This document shows, one piece after another, positions 34,739 through 45,800 of a stretch of 64,000 nt of DNA. Both the position numbers and the translations under genes were made by a program. Source of the stretch: JAGVPT01 sp035505655 (GTDB taxonomy: Bacteria; Bacteroidota; Ignavibacteria; UBA10030; UBA8401); assembly GCA_035505655.1 (NCBI GenBank), contig DATJQP010000050.1, forward strand, positions 1 through 64,000, read 5' to 3'. Position 1 is the stretch's first letter. Every line of letters starts with the position of its first letter. The notes beneath the pieces were generated by a model. The model worked only from the letters and a program-made list of their open reading frames with translations, was not told the origin of the DNA and did no database searches.

Positions 34739-35092
34739 CTACTTTTTCGACTCGCGTTGTGCCACGACGATCGTGACATGGTTGGATCGTTTCAACATCC
34801 TGAACGCCCTTCCCATCGGAGCGGGAAGAATTCTCTTCATCGTCGCGCCGCCGTCGACCCAGCACTCCTTCACAAAAATATCCTCGGTGTCGATGCGCCC
34901 GGCGTCGTCCTTGTTCTGGAGGTTCGAGATCGCCGACCTCAGGACCTTCTCCGCGGACTTCGAGGCGTGCTTCGGCGAGAAGTGAAGGATGTTGAGCGCT
35001 TCGCCGACGGACTTGCCGCGGATGAGGTCGATGACCAGCCGCATCTTCCGCGGCGAGGTGCCGATGTACTTGTTGACTGCTCGTGCTTCCAT
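34739..35092 (-). CDS. rplV: 50S ribosomal protein L22
   Basis: A 117-residue L22, whose long hairpin lines the exit tunnel. It starts at the ATG 35090-35092: MEARAVNKYIGTSPRKMRL. It contains AISNLQNKDDAGRIDTEDIFVKECWVDGG and the ending HVTIVVAQRESKK. A longer frame to 35305 would run through rpsS on the same strand and is rejected. The hairpin tip region (MKRILPAPMGRAFRMLKRSNH) looks wild type. Confidence 0.96.
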   Translation of the reverse strand: MEARAVNKYIGTSPRKMRLVIDLIRGKSVGEALNILHFSPKHASKSAEKVLRSAISNLQNKDDAGRIDTEDIFVKECWVDGGATMKRILPAPMGRAFRMLKRSNHVTIVVAQRESKK

Positions 35093-35129
35093 GAAGAAAC
35101 TCCGGAATCTGTTCGTTCGAAACTTCTGC

Positions 35130-35423
35130 TTACTCTGCCGCCGGTGTCGTCGTCGCCTCGGTCCGAAGGCCGGGATGGGCGCGGAAGATCCGCGTCGGCG
35201 CAAACTCGCCGAGCTTGTGTCCCACCATCGACTCCTGGATGTAGACCGGGATGAACTTGTTCCCGTTGTGCACCGCGAAGGTGTGGCCGACAAAGTCCGG
35301 GGCAATCGTCGACGACCGGGACCACGTCTTGATGACCTGCTTGCGGTTGCTCTTGTTCAGCGATTCGACTTTCGCCTGAAGTTTGGGATCGATGAACGGT
35401 CCCTTTTTGACGGATCGGCTCAT
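35130..35423 (-). CDS. rpsS: 30S ribosomal protein S19
   Basis: A 97-residue S19 in the head of the small subunit. It begins MSRSVKKGPFIDPKLQAKV and carries IKTWSRSSTIAPDFVGHTFAVHNGNKFIPVYI and MVGHKLGEFAPTR. It ends a few residues longer than usual (TEATTTPAAE). Between rplB (12 bp) and rplV. Confidence 0.98.
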   Translation of the reverse strand: MSRSVKKGPFIDPKLQAKVESLNKSNRKQVIKTWSRSSTIAPDFVGHTFAVHNGNKFIPVYIQESMVGHKLGEFAPTRIFRAHPGLRTEATTTPAAE

Positions 35424-35435
35424 AGTGTCTGCTCG

Positions 35436-36260
35436 TTACTTGCGACGTTTGACGATGTATTTGCTCGAGATCTTTTTCCGCTTGCGCGTCTTGAGACCTT
35501 TCGATTTCTGGCCCCACGGACTTACGGGATGTCCGCCGCCCGAGGTTTTTCCTTCGCCGCCGCCCATCGGGTGGTCGACGGGGTTCATCGCGACGCCGCG
35601 GACGTGGGATCGGATTCCCAACCAGCGCGACCGTCCCGCCTTCCCGACGCTGATGTTCTCGTGATCGATATTCCCCAGCATCCCGACGGTGGCGTAGCAG
35701 CCGGCGCGCACGTTGCGGACTTCGCCCGAGGGGAACTTCAGAAGGACGAAATCCCCTTCCTTCGCCTGGACCGTCGCAAAGTTACCGGCGCTCCGCGCAA
35801 CCTGGCCCCCTTTGCCTTCACGAATCTCGATGTTGTGGATCTGCGTGTTCACGGGGATCACGCGGAGCGGCATCGCGTTGCCGGTCTTGATTTCTACTTC
35901 GTTCCCCGCCACGAGCGTGTCTTTGAGCTTGAGCCCTTCGGGGGCGAGAATATACCGTTTCTCGCCGTCCGCATAGACGAGGAGAGCAATCCGGGTCGAC
36001 CGGTTCGGGTCGTACTCGATCGCCGCAACTTTCGCCGGGATGTCCCGCTTGTCCCTCTTGAAGTCGATGATGCGGTACTTCCGTTTATGGCCGCCCCCGC
36101 GGTGCCGGGACGTCACGCGGCCGTAACTGTTGCGGCCGCCGGATTTCTTGATCGGTGCGAGCAGCGACTTCTCCGGCGTCGTCTTCGTGATCTCTTCGAA
36201 CGTCGAGATCGTATAGAAGCGGGTCGCTGCAGTGGTCGGTTTAAGCTTTCGTAGTGCCAT
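35436..36260 (-). CDS. rplB: 50S ribosomal protein L2
   Basis: A 274-residue L2, a core large-subunit protein near the peptidyl-transferase centre. Landmarks are GGRNSYGRVTSRHRGGGHKRKYR, NIEIREGKGGQVARSAGNFA and the highly conserved MNPVDHPMGGGEGKTSGGGHPVSPWG, which holds the functionally important His. Normal length. Neighbours rplW and rpsS. Confidence 0.98.
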   Translation of the reverse strand: MALRKLKPTTAATRFYTISTFEEITKTTPEKSLLAPIKKSGGRNSYGRVTSRHRGGGHKRKYRIIDFKRDKRDIPAKVAAIEYDPNRSTRIALLVYADGEKRYILAPEGLKLKDTLVAGNEVEIKTGNAMPLRVIPVNTQIHNIEIREGKGGQVARSAGNFATVQAKEGDFVLLKFPSGEVRNVRAGCYATVGMLGNIDHENISVGKAGRSRWLGIRSHVRGVAMNPVDHPMGGGEGKTSGGGHPVSPWGQKSKGLKTRKRKKISSKYIVKRRK

Positions 36261-36286
36261 AGGTCTGTTCCGTCGCTCGCGGTTTG

Positions 36287-36577
36287 TTACGCGTTTTCGA
36301 AGAAGTCGATCTTCTGATCCTTTTTGAGCGTCACGATCGCCTTCTTAAAGTCGGCCCGTCGGCCTGGGATTCTCCCCCGCCGGGTCATCTGGGCCTTCCG
36401 CTTCCCTTTCGAGAGGATCGTCCGCACGCTCTCGACGCTCACGCTGAATTTTTTCTCCACCGCGCGCTTGATGTCGATCTTGTTCGCTTCGACGTTAACT
36501 TCGAACGCGTACTGGCGCTTATCGGCAAGCGCAGTCATTTTCTCGGTAATGAGGGGGCGTTTGAGAATTGCAGTCAT
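36287..36577 (-). CDS. rplW: 50S ribosomal protein L23
   Basis: A 96-residue L23 at the tunnel exit, docking site for trigger factor and SRP. It includes ILKRPLITEKMTALADKRQY and VEANKIDIKRAVEKKFSVSVESVRT. It lies between rplD (12 bp) and rplB (26 bp). Confidence 0.98.
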   Translation of the reverse strand: MTAILKRPLITEKMTALADKRQYAFEVNVEANKIDIKRAVEKKFSVSVESVRTILSKGKRKAQMTRRGRIPGRRADFKKAIVTLKKDQKIDFFENA

Positions 36578-36589
36578 CGTTCGCTCGCC

Positions 36590-37219
36590 TTAATTGGAAA
36601 AAGTCTTCTGGAGGACGTCGACGGCGCTCTTCTGGAAAACGAGGACCGCGCTGTCGACGATTTCGTACGTCGAGGCCTTCGACGCTTCGAGGACATGGAG
36701 CTTCGGGATGTTGCGCCCGGACCTCAGGACGTTCTCGTCTTTCTTCGGCACGAGGAAAAGGACCTTCTTCGAGGCCACCTGGAGCGACTTCAGCACCGCC
36801 GCCATCTCTTTCGTCTTCGGGGCATCGAACGTGAAGTCCTCCACGACGACGATGCTCGAATCCTTCGCCTTGTACGACAACGCCGACTTCCGGGCGAGCC
36901 TCTTCACCTTCACCGGGATCTTCACCTCGTAGTCGTGAGGATGGGGTCCGAAGATCGTGCCGCCTCCCGCCATAAGGGGAGACCGGCTCGTCCCCTGCCG
37001 GGCGCGCCCCGTTTTTTTCTGTGCGAACGGCTTCTTGCCGCCGCCGCGAACGTCGCCCCGCTCCTTTGTCTGATGCGTTCCCTGCCGCTGGTTCGCCATG
37101 TAGGATCGAACCGCCATATAGATGGCGTGATCGTTCGGCTTCATCTCGAAAATCTCGGGGGCGAGGGTCACCGTCTCTCCCGATTTCGAGCCGTCCTTCT
37201 TCAAGACATCCACTTTCAT
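36590..37219 (-). CDS. rplD: 50S ribosomal protein L4
   Basis: A 209-residue L4. The extended loop that reaches the tunnel contains RQGTHQTKERGDVRGGGKKPFAQKKTGRARQGT, with conserved GGGxxPxxQKxTGRARxG. In E. coli L4 represses the S10 operon by binding its leader. Neighbours rplC (28 bp) and rplW. Confidence 0.98.
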   Translation of the reverse strand: MKVDVLKKDGSKSGETVTLAPEIFEMKPNDHAIYMAVRSYMANQRQGTHQTKERGDVRGGGKKPFAQKKTGRARQGTSRSPLMAGGGTIFGPHPHDYEVKIPVKVKRLARKSALSYKAKDSSIVVVEDFTFDAPKTKEMAAVLKSLQVASKKVLFLVPKKDENVLRSGRNIPKLHVLEASKASTYEIVDSAVLVFQKSAVDVLQKTFSN

Positions 37220-37247
37220 TGGTATCGTACCTCTGTCAGGTGACGGA

Positions 37248-37868
37248 TTACTTTGTGATTTCGACGTAGGTGTTGATCGCGCCCGGAACCGACCCCTTGA
37301 CGAGGATGAGGTTCGATTCTGGGATCACCTGGACCACGGTGAGGTTCTTCACCGTCACGTTGCGGAAGCCCATGCGTCCCGCCATCAACATTCCCTTGAA
37401 CACGCGGGAGGGGTACGACGAGGATCCGATGGACCCCGGCGCGCGGACGCGGTCCGACTGCCCGTGCGTCGTCATGCCGACGCCGGAGAAATGATGGCGC
37501 CGCACAACGCCCTGGAACCCCTTGCCTTTCGACTTCGCGGTGACGGAGACCTTGTCTCCCTTCACAAAGAGGTCCACCTTGAGCTCTTTTCCGACCGCGA
37601 GGTCGCCGCCTTTGAAATCGCGGAACTCCCTGAGGAGCCGCAGCGACTTCACGTTCGCCTTCGCGAAGTGTCCCTTCTCGGGCTTGTTCGTCAGCCGGTC
37701 GGGCTTCTCGTCGAAGCCGAGCTGGACAGCCTCATACCCGTCCTTTTCCTTCGTGCGGATCTGCGTCACATAACAAGGGCCGGCCTCGATGACCGTACAC
37801 GGAATCGAGACTCCGTTCTCGTCGAAGACGCTCGTCATGCCGACTTTTTTTCCTAATATGCCACTCAC
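37248..37868 (-). CDS. rplC: 50S ribosomal protein L3
   Basis: A 206-residue L3. It begins MSGILGKKVGMTSVFDENG and contains GKGFQGVVRRHHFSGVGMTTHGQSDRVRAPGSIGS, the loop that reaches the peptidyl-transferase centre and holds the methylated-Gln position (HGQ). Normal length; second gene of the S10 cluster, after rpsJ. Confidence 0.98.
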   Translation of the reverse strand: MSGILGKKVGMTSVFDENGVSIPCTVIEAGPCYVTQIRTKEKDGYEAVQLGFDEKPDRLTNKPEKGHFAKANVKSLRLLREFRDFKGGDLAVGKELKVDLFVKGDKVSVTAKSKGKGFQGVVRRHHFSGVGMTTHGQSDRVRAPGSIGSSSYPSRVFKGMLMAGRMGFRNVTVKNLTVVQVIPESNLILVKGSVPGAINTYVEITK

Positions 37869-37947
37869 AGTGTAAACTCCTTCGGTATCTGCTCTTGTGA
37901 GAAACCGGATGATTGCACTTCCCGGGAAAATCTCCCCGATGCGGAAC

Positions 37948-38256
<309 letters not shown>

Positions 38257-38282
38257 GTTGAGCTCCGTGCGAGCCGCCCGAT

Positions 38283-38309
38283 CCCGCCGGGCTTTCCGGC
38301 TCCGGCGGG
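38283..38309 (-). other. GC-rich hairpin between tuf and rpsJ
   Basis: CCCGCCGG / CCGGCGGG (8 bp) around an 11-nt loop that itself holds short complementary GC words. No T-run follows. It may be an RNA processing or attenuation site at the str/S10 junction, in the spot where an S10 leader would be expected, but no recognised leader motif is visible. Confidence 0.4.
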
Positions 38310-38336
38310 TGGCGCGCTCAATAGTTAAGTCGTTCG

Positions 38337-39548
<1,212 letters not shown>

Positions 39549-39603
39549 GAGGATGTCTCCTTACGTATTTGGGAACGATGAGAATGTTTTTCACAGTCAC
39601 GAA

Positions 39604-41706
39604 CTACGCAGGTACGGCGTCTTTGCCCTTCACCTTTTCGATGATCTGATCCGAAATCGATTTCGGCGTCTCGTCGTAATGGGAGAACTGCATCGTGTAG
39701 AGAGCCCGTCCCTGGGTCATCGAGCGCATTTGCGTTGCGTATCCGAACATCTCGGAGAGCGGCACCATCGCCTTGACGACCTGCGCATCCTTCCGGGGCG
39801 TGATCCCTTCGATCTTGCCGCGCCGTGCGTTGAGGTCGCCCATGACGTCTCCGAGGTACTCCTCCGGCGTCACGACCTCCACCGCCATGATCGGCTCGAG
39901 AATGACCGGGTGAGCTTTCTTTGCCGCGGCCTGGAACGCCATCGATCCGGCGATCTTGAACGCCATCTCCGACGAATCAACCTCGTGGTAGGATCCGTCG
40001 AAGAGCTTCACTTTGATGTCCTCGACCGGGTATCCTGCGAGGATGCCGTTCTTCATCGCTTCCTGGATCCCTTCCGAGACCGGCTTGATGAACTCGCGCG
40101 GCACAACGCCGCCGACGATCGCGTCCTCGAACTCGTACCCCTTCCCTTTTTCGTTCGGCTCGAGCTCGATCCAGACGTGGCCGAACTGGCCTTTGCCGCC
40201 CGACTGGCGGATAAACTTTCCTTCGGCTTCGACTTTCTTCCGGATCGTCTCCTTGTACGCAACCTGCGGACGGCCGACGTTCGCCTCGACCTTGAACTCC
40301 CGCTTCATCCGGTCGACGATGATCTCGAGGTGAAGCTCTCCCATCCCGCCGATGATCGTCTGACCGGTCTCTTCGTTCGTCGAGACGCGGAACGTCGGAT
40401 CCTCCTCGGAAAGCTTCTGCATCGCCTCGCCCATCTTCTCCTGGTCCGCCTTCGTCTTCGGCTCGATCGCCTGGTGGATGACCGGCTCCGGGAACGTCAT
40501 CTTCTCGAGGATGATCGGATCGTCCTCGTCGCAGAGCGTGTCTCCCGTGCGCGTGTTCTTGAACCCGATTGCCGCGAGGATGTCACCCGAAAATCCTTCA
40601 TCGACATCTTCCCGGTGGTTCGCGTGCATCCGGAGGACGCGCCCGATCCGCTCCTTCCTGTCGCTGATGGAATTATAGATGTACGAGCCCGCCTTGACCG
40701 ACCCGGTGTAGATGCGGAAGTACGTGAGACGTCCGACGAAGGGATCGGTCATGATCTTGAACGCCAGCGCCGTAAAATTCTCGTCGTCCTTCACCTTCCG
40801 GACGATCATGTCTTTCATGTTCGGGTGATGCCCGGTGATCTCGCCGCCGTTGATGTCGATGGGCGACGGAAGAAAATCGACCACCGCGTCGAGGAGCATC
40901 TGGACCCCCTTGTTCTTGAAGGAGGATCCGCAGAGAACCGGGACGATGCTCACCTTGAGGCATGCCCTCCGGAGGACGGTGATAATTTCGGCCGGCGTGA
41001 TCTCTTTCCCCTCGAGATATTTCTCAAGCAGGGTGTCGTCTTCGTCGGAGACCGCCTCGAGCATCTTTGTGCGGTACTCGGCCGCGAGCTTCTGAAGGTC
41101 GTGCGGAATCGGAATATCCTCCCACGTCGTCCCGTTCGATTCCTCGTGGAAGATCCGGGCCTGCATCGTGATGAGGTCAATGATGCCGCTGAAGAGGTCC
41201 CCCTCGCCGACCGGAAGATGGATCGGGACGGCGTTCGCGCCGAGCCGGCCTTTCATCATCTGGACGGCCCCGAGAAAATCCGCACCGACGCGGTCCATCT
41301 TGTTGACGAACGCAATACGCGGGACGCCGTACTTGTCGGCCTGCCGCCATACCGTCTCGGACTGGGGTTCAACCCCGCCGACCGAGCAGAAAAGGGCCAC
41401 GGCGCCGTCGAGAACTCTCAGCGACCGCTCCACCTCGATCGTGAAGTCGACGTGTCCGGGGGTATCAATAATATTGATGCGATGATCGCGCCAGAAGCAG
41501 GTGGTCGCCGCAGAGGTGATCGTAATGCCACGCTCTTTCTCCTGCTCCATCCAATCCATCGTCGCCGCTCCGTCGTGGACTTCACCCATCCGATGGAGAA
41601 CGCCCGTATAGAAGAGGATACGTTCGGTCGTCGTCGTTTTCCCCGCATCAATATGCGCCATGATGCCTATGTTGCGGGTTCGCTCGAGCGAATATTTCCT
41701 GGGCAT
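39604..41706 (-). CDS. fusA: Elongation factor G
   Basis: A 700-residue translocase, full length. G1 is AHIDAGKTTT, G3 DTPGHVDF and G4 NKMD. Domain IV carries the conserved RQSGGKGQFGHVWIELEP. It starts MPRKYSLERTRNIGIMAHID. It lies between rpsG (77 bp) and tuf (55 bp) as in a classic str operon. The fusidic-acid region shows nothing odd to me. Confidence 0.98.
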   Translation of the reverse strand: MPRKYSLERTRNIGIMAHIDAGKTTTTERILFYTGVLHRMGEVHDGAATMDWMEQEKERGITITSAATTCFWRDHRINIIDTPGHVDFTIEVERSLRVLDGAVALFCSVGGVEPQSETVWRQADKYGVPRIAFVNKMDRVGADFLGAVQMMKGRLGANAVPIHLPVGEGDLFSGIIDLITMQARIFHEESNGTTWEDIPIPHDLQKLAAEYRTKMLEAVSDEDDTLLEKYLEGKEITPAEIITVLRRACLKVSIVPVLCGSSFKNKGVQMLLDAVVDFLPSPIDINGGEITGHHPNMKDMIVRKVKDDENFTALAFKIMTDPFVGRLTYFRIYTGSVKAGSYIYNSISDRKERIGRVLRMHANHREDVDEGFSGDILAAIGFKNTRTGDTLCDEDDPIILEKMTFPEPVIHQAIEPKTKADQEKMGEAMQKLSEEDPTFRVSTNEETGQTIIGGMGELHLEIIVDRMKREFKVEANVGRPQVAYKETIRKKVEAEGKFIRQSGGKGQFGHVWIELEPNEKGKGYEFEDAIVGGVVPREFIKPVSEGIQEAMKNGILAGYPVEDIKVKLFDGSYHEVDSSEMAFKIAGSMAFQAAAKKAHPVILEPIMAVEVVTPEEYLGDVMGDLNARRGKIEGITPRKDAQVVKAMVPLSEMFGYATQMRSMTQGRALYTMQFSHYDETPKSISDQIIEKVKGKDAVPA

Positions 41707-41783
41707 AAAACTCCAAATCCCCTGAAACGGTGACAGTGCTCCAAAGCCAGGGTGAACCTTAGGAACCGGTGACTTGTACTATT

Positions 41784-42251
41784 TTACCACTTGAAATGCG
41801 CGAAAGCCTTGTTTGCTTCGGCCATGCGGTGCGTGTCTTCCTTCTTCTTCACGGCGTTCCCCTCGCCGTTCGCAGCCGCCATGAACTCCGAGGCCAGCTT
41901 CAGCGACATCGCTTTATCCGAACGTTCTTTCGAGTAGTTGATGAGCCAGCGGATTGCAAGAGCGGTTCGCCGTTCGGGACGAACTTCTGTAGGGACCTGA
42001 TAGGTCGCTCCCCCGACTCTCCGTGCACGCACTTCGATGACAGGGGCGACGTTGTTGACAGCCTTCTTGAACACATCAATCGGATTTGCCTTCGTCCGAT
42101 CACCAATTACTTGAAGCGCATCGTAGAAGATCGATTGGGCAACGTTCTTTTTGCCCTGCTTCATAATATTGTTGATGAACCGGGCGACCAAAGGATCGTT
42201 AAACTTTGGGTCGTTAATGATGATTCGCTTATTTGCTCTTTTCTTTCTCAT
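41784..42251 (-). CDS. rpsG: 30S ribosomal protein S7
   Basis: A 155-residue S7, which nucleates the head of the small subunit and regulates the str operon in E. coli. It begins MRKKRANKRIIINDPKFNDP and has VNNVAPVIEVRARRVGGATYQVPTEVRPERR. I use the ATG at 42249-42251; a longer frame to 42356 would read through the end of rpsL. The gap to rpsL is only 7 bp. Confidence 0.97.
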   Translation of the reverse strand: MRKKRANKRIIINDPKFNDPLVARFINNIMKQGKKNVAQSIFYDALQVIGDRTKANPIDVFKKAVNNVAPVIEVRARRVGGATYQVPTEVRPERRTALAIRWLINYSKERSDKAMSLKLASEFMAAANGEGNAVKKKEDTHRMAEANKAFAHFKW

Positions 42252-42258
42252 GAGGTAA

Positions 42259-42630
42259 TTACTTTGGCCGTTTTGCTCCGTACTTCGAGCGTCCCTGTTT
42301 CCGTTCGTTGACACCGGCAGTGTCGAGCGTGCCGCGAATGATATGGTAGCGGACACCCGGCAGATCCTTCACTCTTCCGCCGCGAATCATGACGATGGAG
42401 TGTTCCTGGAGGTTGTGTCCTTCTCCCGGGATGTATGCCGTCACCTCAATCCCGTTCGTGAGACGAACGCGGGCCACCTTCCTGAGGGCTGAATTCGGCT
42501 TTTTGGGCGTGGTCGTGTAGACGCGGGTGCAGACTCCGCGTTTCTGCGGATTTCCCGCGAGCGCGGGGGCCTTACTCTTGTAGAGAATGCTTCTTCGGCC
42601 TGATCGAACGAGCTGATTTATCGTTGGCAA
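42259..42630 (-). CDS. rpsL: 30S ribosomal protein S12
   Basis: A 123-residue S12 at the decoding centre. It begins MPTINQLVRSGRRSILYKSK and carries TTTPKKPNSALRKVARVRLTNG and GRVKDLPGVRYHIIRG. The two lysines whose change gives streptomycin resistance in E. coli (K43 and K88) are both Lys here. It is the first gene after the str promoter. Confidence 0.98.
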   Translation of the reverse strand: MPTINQLVRSGRRSILYKSKAPALAGNPQKRGVCTRVYTTTPKKPNSALRKVARVRLTNGIEVTAYIPGEGHNLQEHSIVMIRGGRVKDLPGVRYHIIRGTLDTAGVNERKQGRSKYGAKRPK

Positions 42631-42678
42631 ACGTCTGCTCCGGGTCTAGGTACGCGTTCCTAAAAAAAATAGCTTACC

Positions 42679-42707
42679 AATATAAGAAATGCCAAAGTTC
42701 AAGTCAA
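42679..42707 (-). promoter_or_regulatory. Sigma-70-type promoter of the str operon
   Basis: On the minus strand TTGACT (42702-42707), 17-bp spacer and TATATT (42679-42684), 49 bp upstream of the rpsL ATG. The start point would be near 42672. This is the strongest promoter inside the long ribosomal block and suggests a fresh transcription start after rpoC. Confidence 0.75.
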
Positions 42708-42807
42708 GATTTTTCTCTGACTCCGGGCCTGGTCGGGGAGAATTTTCCTGCGGGATCGCGACCGGGGGCGTCAGGAGGGAAAAACCGAGGCCTTGCGTTG
42801 AGAGAAC

Positions 42808-42833
42808 TGCGGGGCGGGCGAACCCGCCCCGCA
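42808..42833 (-). terminator. Terminator hairpin after rpoC
   Basis: A perfect 11-bp stem TGCGGGGCGGG / CCCGCCCCGCA with a TTCG tetraloop (read on the minus strand), 9 bp past the rpoC stop. The tract after it is GTTCTCTC, weak but pyrimidine-rich. Together with the str promoter downstream it separates the rpoBC and str units. Confidence 0.75.
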
Positions 42834-42842
42834 CTAACTTCT

Positions 42843-45800
42843 CTATGCCACCGTCTTGGTTCGTTTCCTGGTCTTTTTCACGACAACCACCTCTTCCTCG
42901 GCCTCCACCGGTTCCGGCTCTTCGGCCGCCTTTTCGACCACCTCCGCGGCCTCCCTCGAGGCAACAAGGACATCGCGGAACTTCTTCAGCCCCGTCCCGG
43001 CCGGAATGAGGTGCCCCATGATGACGTTTTCCTTCAAGCCGAGGAGGTAATCGACCTTCCCTTCGATCGCCGCGTCGGTGAGGACCTTCGTCGTTTCCTG
43101 AAATGCCGCGGCCGCGATGAAGCTGTCGGTCGAGAGCGAAGCGGCGGTGATCCCGAGAAGGATCGGCTCCGACATTGCCGGTTCGGCGTCCCGGAACTCC
43201 GTCACCTTCTTTCCCTTCTTCTTGAGCTCGGTGTTCGACTCCTTCACCTTCTTCTTCTCACCGACCGTCATGTTCTTGAACTTCGAGTCTCCTTTGTTTT
43301 CGATGTAGACCATTCCCTGGAGACTCGCGTTCTCGTCCGCGAAGCGTACCTTGTCGACGAAATCTCCCTCGAGGAAGCGGGTATCGCCGGAGTCGGTGAT
43401 ACGGACCTTCTGCATCATCTGGCGGACGATCACTTCGATGTGCTTGTCGTTGATCTTCACACCCTGCATCCGGTAGACTTCCTGGATTTCGTTGACGAGG
43501 TATTCCTGCACCGCACCTGTCCCCTTGATCCGGAGGATGTCGTGCGGATCGATCGCTCCGTCGGAGATCCGCTCGCCGGCACGGATGACGTCGTTCTCCT
43601 GGACCAGAACGTGCTTCCCGTGCGGGATGAGGTACGTTTTCGTGTCCTGCTTGTCGTGGCTCTGGACGATGACTTCGCGGGAGCCGCGCTTCTGGCCGCC
43701 GAACTTCACGATGCCGTCGATCTCCGAAACGATCGCGGGATCGGCCGGCGAGCGCGCCTCGAAGAGCTCGGTGACTCTCGGCAGACCGCCGGTGATGTCG
43801 CGGGTCTTGCCGCTGTCGCGCGGGATCTTCACGAGCACCGTTCCGGCGCCGATCTCCTCGCCGTCGTCGACCATCATGTGGGCTCTCGTCGGAATGATGT
43901 AATTGCCGACTTTCGCTCCGGCCTTGTTCGTGACGAGGATCGCGGGGCTCAGCGTCCGGTCGCGGGAGTCGATGACGACTTTCTGGATGTGGCCGGTCTG
44001 CTCGTCCGGCTCCTCACGGTACGTGGCGTCCTCCTTGAGGTCCTGATACCTCACGACGCCGGCATGCTCGGAAATGATGACGGCATTGTACGGATCCCAC
44101 TCGTAGATGAGCTCTCCGCGCGAGACCTTCGAACCGTCCTTCATCTGAAGCACGGCGCCGTACGGGATGTCGTACTTCGTGAGAACCCTGTTGTCGTCGT
44201 CGACGACATTGACGACACCGCTCCGCCCGAGGGCGAGGATCTTTGATCCCTCCTCGGTCTTCACGGTGATCGACTTGAGACCTTCGTACTTGATGCGACC
44301 GTCGAACTTCGAGATGATCTGTGACTGCGCCGCGATAAGGCTCGCGGTGCCGCCGGTGTGGAATGTCCGGAGGGTCAGCTGCGTTCCCGGCTCGCCAATC
44401 GACTGAGCGGCAACCGTCCCGACCGTCTCGCCGACCTCGACGAGCTTTGACGTCGTCAGGTTCCTGCCGTAGCATTTCGCGCAGACGCCGCGTTTCGCCT
44501 CGCACGTGAGCACGGAGCGGATCTCGACCTGCTCGATCGACGTCTCGGAGATCGCCTGGGCGATATCCTCGTCGATGATATTCCCCTGCTTCACGATGAC
44601 CTTTTGCGTGAGGGGATCGACGACGTCGTGGACCGTCACCCGGCCGAGGATACGCTCGGAAAGGGGTTCCTTGACGTCCTCGCCTTCCTTCAGCGCGCCG
44701 GTGAGCACGCCGCGGATGGCCCCGCAATCCTCGATGGAGACGATGCCGTCCTGCGCCACGTCGACAAGCCTGCGGGTCAGATATCCTGCGTCGGCGGTCT
44801 TCAACGCCGTGTCGGCAAGACCTTTCCGCGCGCCGTGCGTCGAGATGAAATACTCGAGGATCGAGAGCCCTTCGCGGAAGTTCGCGATGATCGGGTTCTC
44901 GATAAGCTCGCCGGTCGCACCGGAGAGCGACTTCTGCGGCTTCGCCATAAGGCCGCGCATGCCGGCCAGCTGACGCACCTGCTCCTTCGAACCGCGGGCG
45001 CCGGAGTCGATCATCATATAGAGGGAGTTGAACCCTTCGCGCGAGTGCTGGAGCGACTCGAAAAGCTTCTCCGCGACCCGGCTCGTCGTCCTCGTCCAGA
45101 TGTCGATAACCTTGTTGTACCGCTCGCCGTTCGTGATGAAACCGTTCTGGTACTGCCGCTCGACCGAATCGACGTCCTTGAGCGACTTGTTGATCATCTC
45201 CTCTTTTTCCTTCGGGATCGCCACGTCGGCGACGCTGACGGAGAGGCCGCCCTTCGTCGCGTACATGAACCCGAGGTTCTTCAGCTCGTCGAGGAATTGC
45301 GCCGTCCGGAGGTTTCCGCATTTCCGGAACGCCGTCGCGATGATCTGGACGAGCCGCTTTTTATTGAGGAGCTCGTTGACGTACCCGATATCCTCGGGAA
45401 CGATCCTGTTGAAGATGACGCGGCCGGTCGTCGTTTCGATAAGCTTCTTGTCGATCCGGACCTTGATCCGCGCGTGGAGCGAGACTTTTCCTTCGTTGTG
45501 CGCGATGATGACCTCCTCGGGAGACGAGAAGACCATTCCTTCGCCGACGTCGTTCGCGCGCGACTTCGTCAGATAGTAGCAGCCGAGCACCTGGTCCTGC
45601 GTCGGCGTCACGATCGGCGCACCGCTCGCGGGCGAGAGGATGTTGTGGCTCGAGAGCATGAGGATCCGCGCTTCAAGCTGGGCGTCGTACGAGAGCGGAA
45701 CGTGGACCGCCATCTGGTCGCCGTCGAAGTCCGCGTTGAACGCGGTGCAGACCATCGGATGGATGCGGAGCGCCTTCCCCTCGACGAGGACCGGCTGAAA